Positions 38,662 to 40,748 of a DNA stretch of 40,748 nucleotides are shown here, piece by piece. Both the position numbers and the translations under genes were made by a program. The notes under the pieces were generated by a model. That model saw only the letters and a program-made list of their open reading frames with translations. It was not told the origin of the DNA and made no database searches. Origin of the DNA: Syntrophomonadaceae bacterium (GTDB lineage: Bacteria; Bacillota; Dethiobacteria; SKNC01). The stretch's first letter is position 1, and the number at the start of each line of letters is the position of its first letter. The stretch is from contig PWHX01000101.1 in assembly GCA_003555415.1 (NCBI GenBank), positions 1-40,748 on the forward strand, given 5' to 3'.

Positions 38662-39330
38662 TTATTTATCTTTGTCTTCATCTTCAGCTTTTTTCTCCTT
38701 ACCTGAATCCCGATTTTTATCTTCATTCCATCTGGTCTTGAAATAGCTGCCTCCTTCTCCTTTTTCCGTAGGAATATTTTCCAAATCTTCTACATAGCCC
38801 CTGTTTTCTTCATCCGGATCTACATCCTCATAATATATATGCCGAAGTTTATTAAACTCACTTACATCCTGCCAGGCATCCTCACCATCATAAGCAGAAA
38901 ATTCCTCATCATCTTTAAAGGATCGTCCAAAGGGAGGCATTAATACATCCTCTTCTACCGGTCGTGAATCAGAGTCACCTTCAACCTTATCAGCACACTC
39001 AATACATATTTCGGCATAAGGAAGGATTTCTAATCTTGAACTATCCATAGCTTGACCGCAGGCTTCACAAAGACCATAATCACCCTTTTCCATCTTATGC
39101 AAGGCTTTCCTGACTTTTTTTAATTCAAGCAATCTATTCTCATGCAAAGACAAGTCTTTAGCCCTTTCAAAACTTTCAGAACCAAGGTCTGCCGGATGGT
39201 TATCATATAACGAAAGCTCTTCTATGCTATCCCTTAGGGATTCATGCTTTCCTATCCCCGTATTTTTTTCGATATTATCTGCCATTTCCTTCTCGATTCT
39301 CTTTAATTTTTCATATAAATGACTATACAA
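38662..39330 (-). CDS. TraR/DksA C4 zinc-finger protein (YteA/YlyA-like)
   Basis: 222 aa; HPADLGSESFERAKDLSL, KVRKALHKMEKGDYGLCEACGQAMDSSRLEILPYAEICIECA. Confidence 0.9.
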   Translation of the reverse strand: MYSHLYEKLKRIEKEMADNIEKNTGIGKHESLRDSIEELSLYDNHPADLGSESFERAKDLSLHENRLLELKKVRKALHKMEKGDYGLCEACGQAMDSSRLEILPYAEICIECADKVEGDSDSRPVEEDVLMPPFGRSFKDDEEFSAYDGEDAWQDVSEFNKLRHIYYEDVDPDEENRGYVEDLENIPTEKGEGGSYFKTRWNEDKNRDSGKEKKAEDEDKDK

Positions 39331-39354
39331 TACTCGCCCTCCTTTTGCGTTTCT

Positions 39355-39873
39355 CTATTCTACATAACTGACAGCTTCTTCTAATTTAAAGCGGCTAGAA
39401 GGTTGGGGTTCTTCGTTGGGATAACCGACAGGTATCAAGGCTAAAGGTCTTAGTTCCAATGAAAGATCTAAAATCTTAGCCACCCTGGCTTCACTAAAGG
39501 CGCCAACCCAACATCCTCCTAATCCCAGGGAAACAGCTGTTAAAAGAATGTTCTGGGCAGCTGCGGCTGTATCCTGTATTGAGTATAAATCCTTTCCCCT
39601 TTCTCCATAAAAGCGCTTTGCTCTGGCCAAATTGGCACAAACAACAATGACTACCGGGGCTTCCGTCATCCACAGTTGATTAAGGGCTGATACTGCCAAA
39701 TTTTTTTTAGTTTTTATATTCTTAACTACTATAAATATCCAGGGCTGGACATTACCAGCGGTAGGGGCGTAACTGGCTGCCTCCAAAAGCTTATAAATAT
39801 CTTCCTCAGACACAACATCACCTTTAAAACTCCTTATACTGCGTCTATTCTTAATTGCTTCTACCAGGTCCAA
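39355..39873 (-). CDS. Nitroreductase-family protein
   Basis: 172 aa; AIKNRRSIRSFKGDVVSEEDI, AASYAPTAGNVQPW, LGLGGCWVGAF. Confidence 0.92.
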   Translation of the reverse strand: MDLVEAIKNRRSIRSFKGDVVSEEDIYKLLEAASYAPTAGNVQPWIFIVVKNIKTKKNLAVSALNQLWMTEAPVVIVVCANLARAKRFYGERGKDLYSIQDTAAAAQNILLTAVSLGLGGCWVGAFSEARVAKILDLSLELRPLALIPVGYPNEEPQPSSRFKLEEAVSYVE

Positions 39874-39953
39874 GTTTTCACCTCCTTAAAGCTTATTTAT
39901 TACTATTTTGCAAAAAATTATGCTTATTATTAATAGCCTTAAAAAATAATCTT

Positions 39954-40280
39954 TTACAGCTGGGTATACACTATTTTAACAATTTCAGCAATATAGTCGC
40001 CGATAATTGGTAAGTTAAGAACTACTAACCTTTGTAAACCCATTAAAGCAATAGCGCCCAGAATAGTAGCCCCTAAAGCAAACCCAAAACCCCGGGCAAG
40101 CCCAGCCAGGAAATTAATCCATAAGAAACGTCTGGAATTGTTAATCAACTGTAGATATTCAGCCAAATTAAATTTTTCTAGATCCTCGCCAAGCTTTTCT
40201 AACTTTTTAATTAGTTCTTTCATTAAATAATTTTTTCTATAATAATCCATAAAAACCTCCGCTATGTTTAATTTACCCAA
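39954..40280 (-). CDS. DUF5665-like small membrane protein
   Basis: 108 aa; charged N-half then RRFLWINFLAGLARGFGFALGATILGAIALMGLQ hydrophobic segment typical of DUF5665. Confidence 0.65.
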   Translation of the reverse strand: MGKLNIAEVFMDYYRKNYLMKELIKKLEKLGEDLEKFNLAEYLQLINNSRRFLWINFLAGLARGFGFALGATILGAIALMGLQRLVVLNLPIIGDYIAEIVKIVYTQL

Positions 40281-40333
40281 AAATATATGTAAATAACAGT
40301 TAGTTTATAATTATTCTTATCTCAAGTAATAAA

Positions 40334-40363
40334 ATAGACCGCAAATTTAAGTAAGCGGTCTAT
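40334..40363 (-). terminator. Intrinsic terminator downstream of ileS
   Basis: ATAGACCGC-12 nt-GCGGTCTAT perfect stem followed by TTTATTACTT on the minus strand. Confidence 0.8.
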
Positions 40364-40406
40364 ATCAATCCAATCATTAAATTTTATTAAAAAGTTAAGC
40401 ACTATC

Positions 40407-40748
40407 CTAAGCAGTGGGAATGTTTAGTTTTTTAATAATTTCACTGCACCGACTACAAATTTCCGGAGCCTGGGAATCCTCTCCTACTGATTCGCTTAAA
40501 TTCCAGCATCTCTCACATTTATTCCCTCCAGCCTGCCTGATTCCTATTTTCAACTCTTTAATGATATCGCTTTGGAAAGCGCCTTCTTCCGCCTGGATAT
40601 CCGGCTCTTTTAAATCAACCTGGGACACGATAAAAATCATAGGCAGCTGTTCTTCATATACTTTTAAAAGGTCATAGGTTTTCTGCGAAGGGTAAATATC
40701 TACTGCTGCACTTAGGGAACCAGAAACAACTTTTTGTCTCCTGGCTTC
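40407..40748 (-). CDS. ileS: Isoleucyl-tRNA synthetase, C-terminal part (truncated by window edge)
   Basis: Frame open to edge: EARRQKVVSGSLSAAVDIYPSQKTYDLLKVYEEQLPMIFIVSQ...CERCWNLSESVG...CSRC zinc-binding C-terminus. Confidence 0.9.
   Translation of the reverse strand, partial: EARRQKVVSGSLSAAVDIYPSQKTYDLLKVYEEQLPMIFIVSQVDLKEPDIQAEEGAFQSDIIKELKIGIRQAGGNKCERCWNLSESVGEDSQAPEICSRCSEIIKKLNIPTA

Overview
Low-GC, Firmicutes/Clostridia-like chromosomal segment. It is densely coding and almost entirely on the minus strand; I saw no rRNA, tRNA, CRISPR array or transposase. Read leftward from the right edge, gene order closely follows the classic Bacillus subtilis ileS-to-rpe block: ileS(C-term) - DUF5665 - nitroreductase - TraR/DksA(YlyA/YteA-like) - lspA - lgt - rluD(ylyB) - pyrR - [pyr operon absent] - rqcH(yloA) - [8-gene insert] - Ca2+-ATPase(yloB) - yicC(yloC) - remA - gmk - rpoZ - coaBC - [spoIIM-like, opposite strand] - priA - def - fmt - [DUF116, DUF6391-like] - rsmB - rlmN - prpC/stp - prkC - rsgA - rpe, followed by an FMN-riboswitch-controlled ribD-ribE-ribBA-ribH operon and a TusA-like gene. 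The accessory part most worth attention is the insert between rqcH and the Ca2+-ATPase (about 23.1-32.95 kb). It is one tightly packed minus-strand run: UbiD, UbiA, a UbiX flavin prenyltransferase fused to a cytosolic TrpX-like (ABC_sub_bind type) ligand-binding domain, a tandem U32 protein, a class III aminotransferase, and an SBP/ATPase/permease importer. It ends in a strong terminator. I propose it as a candidate quinone/aromatic-acid module with its own sensing or uptake components. RNA regulation visible directly: an FMN riboswitch with promoter and terminator, a PyrR-binding attenuator, and several intrinsic terminators. Several ORF-track starts look wrong; rsgA most likely starts at a CTG codon and ubiD at TTG.
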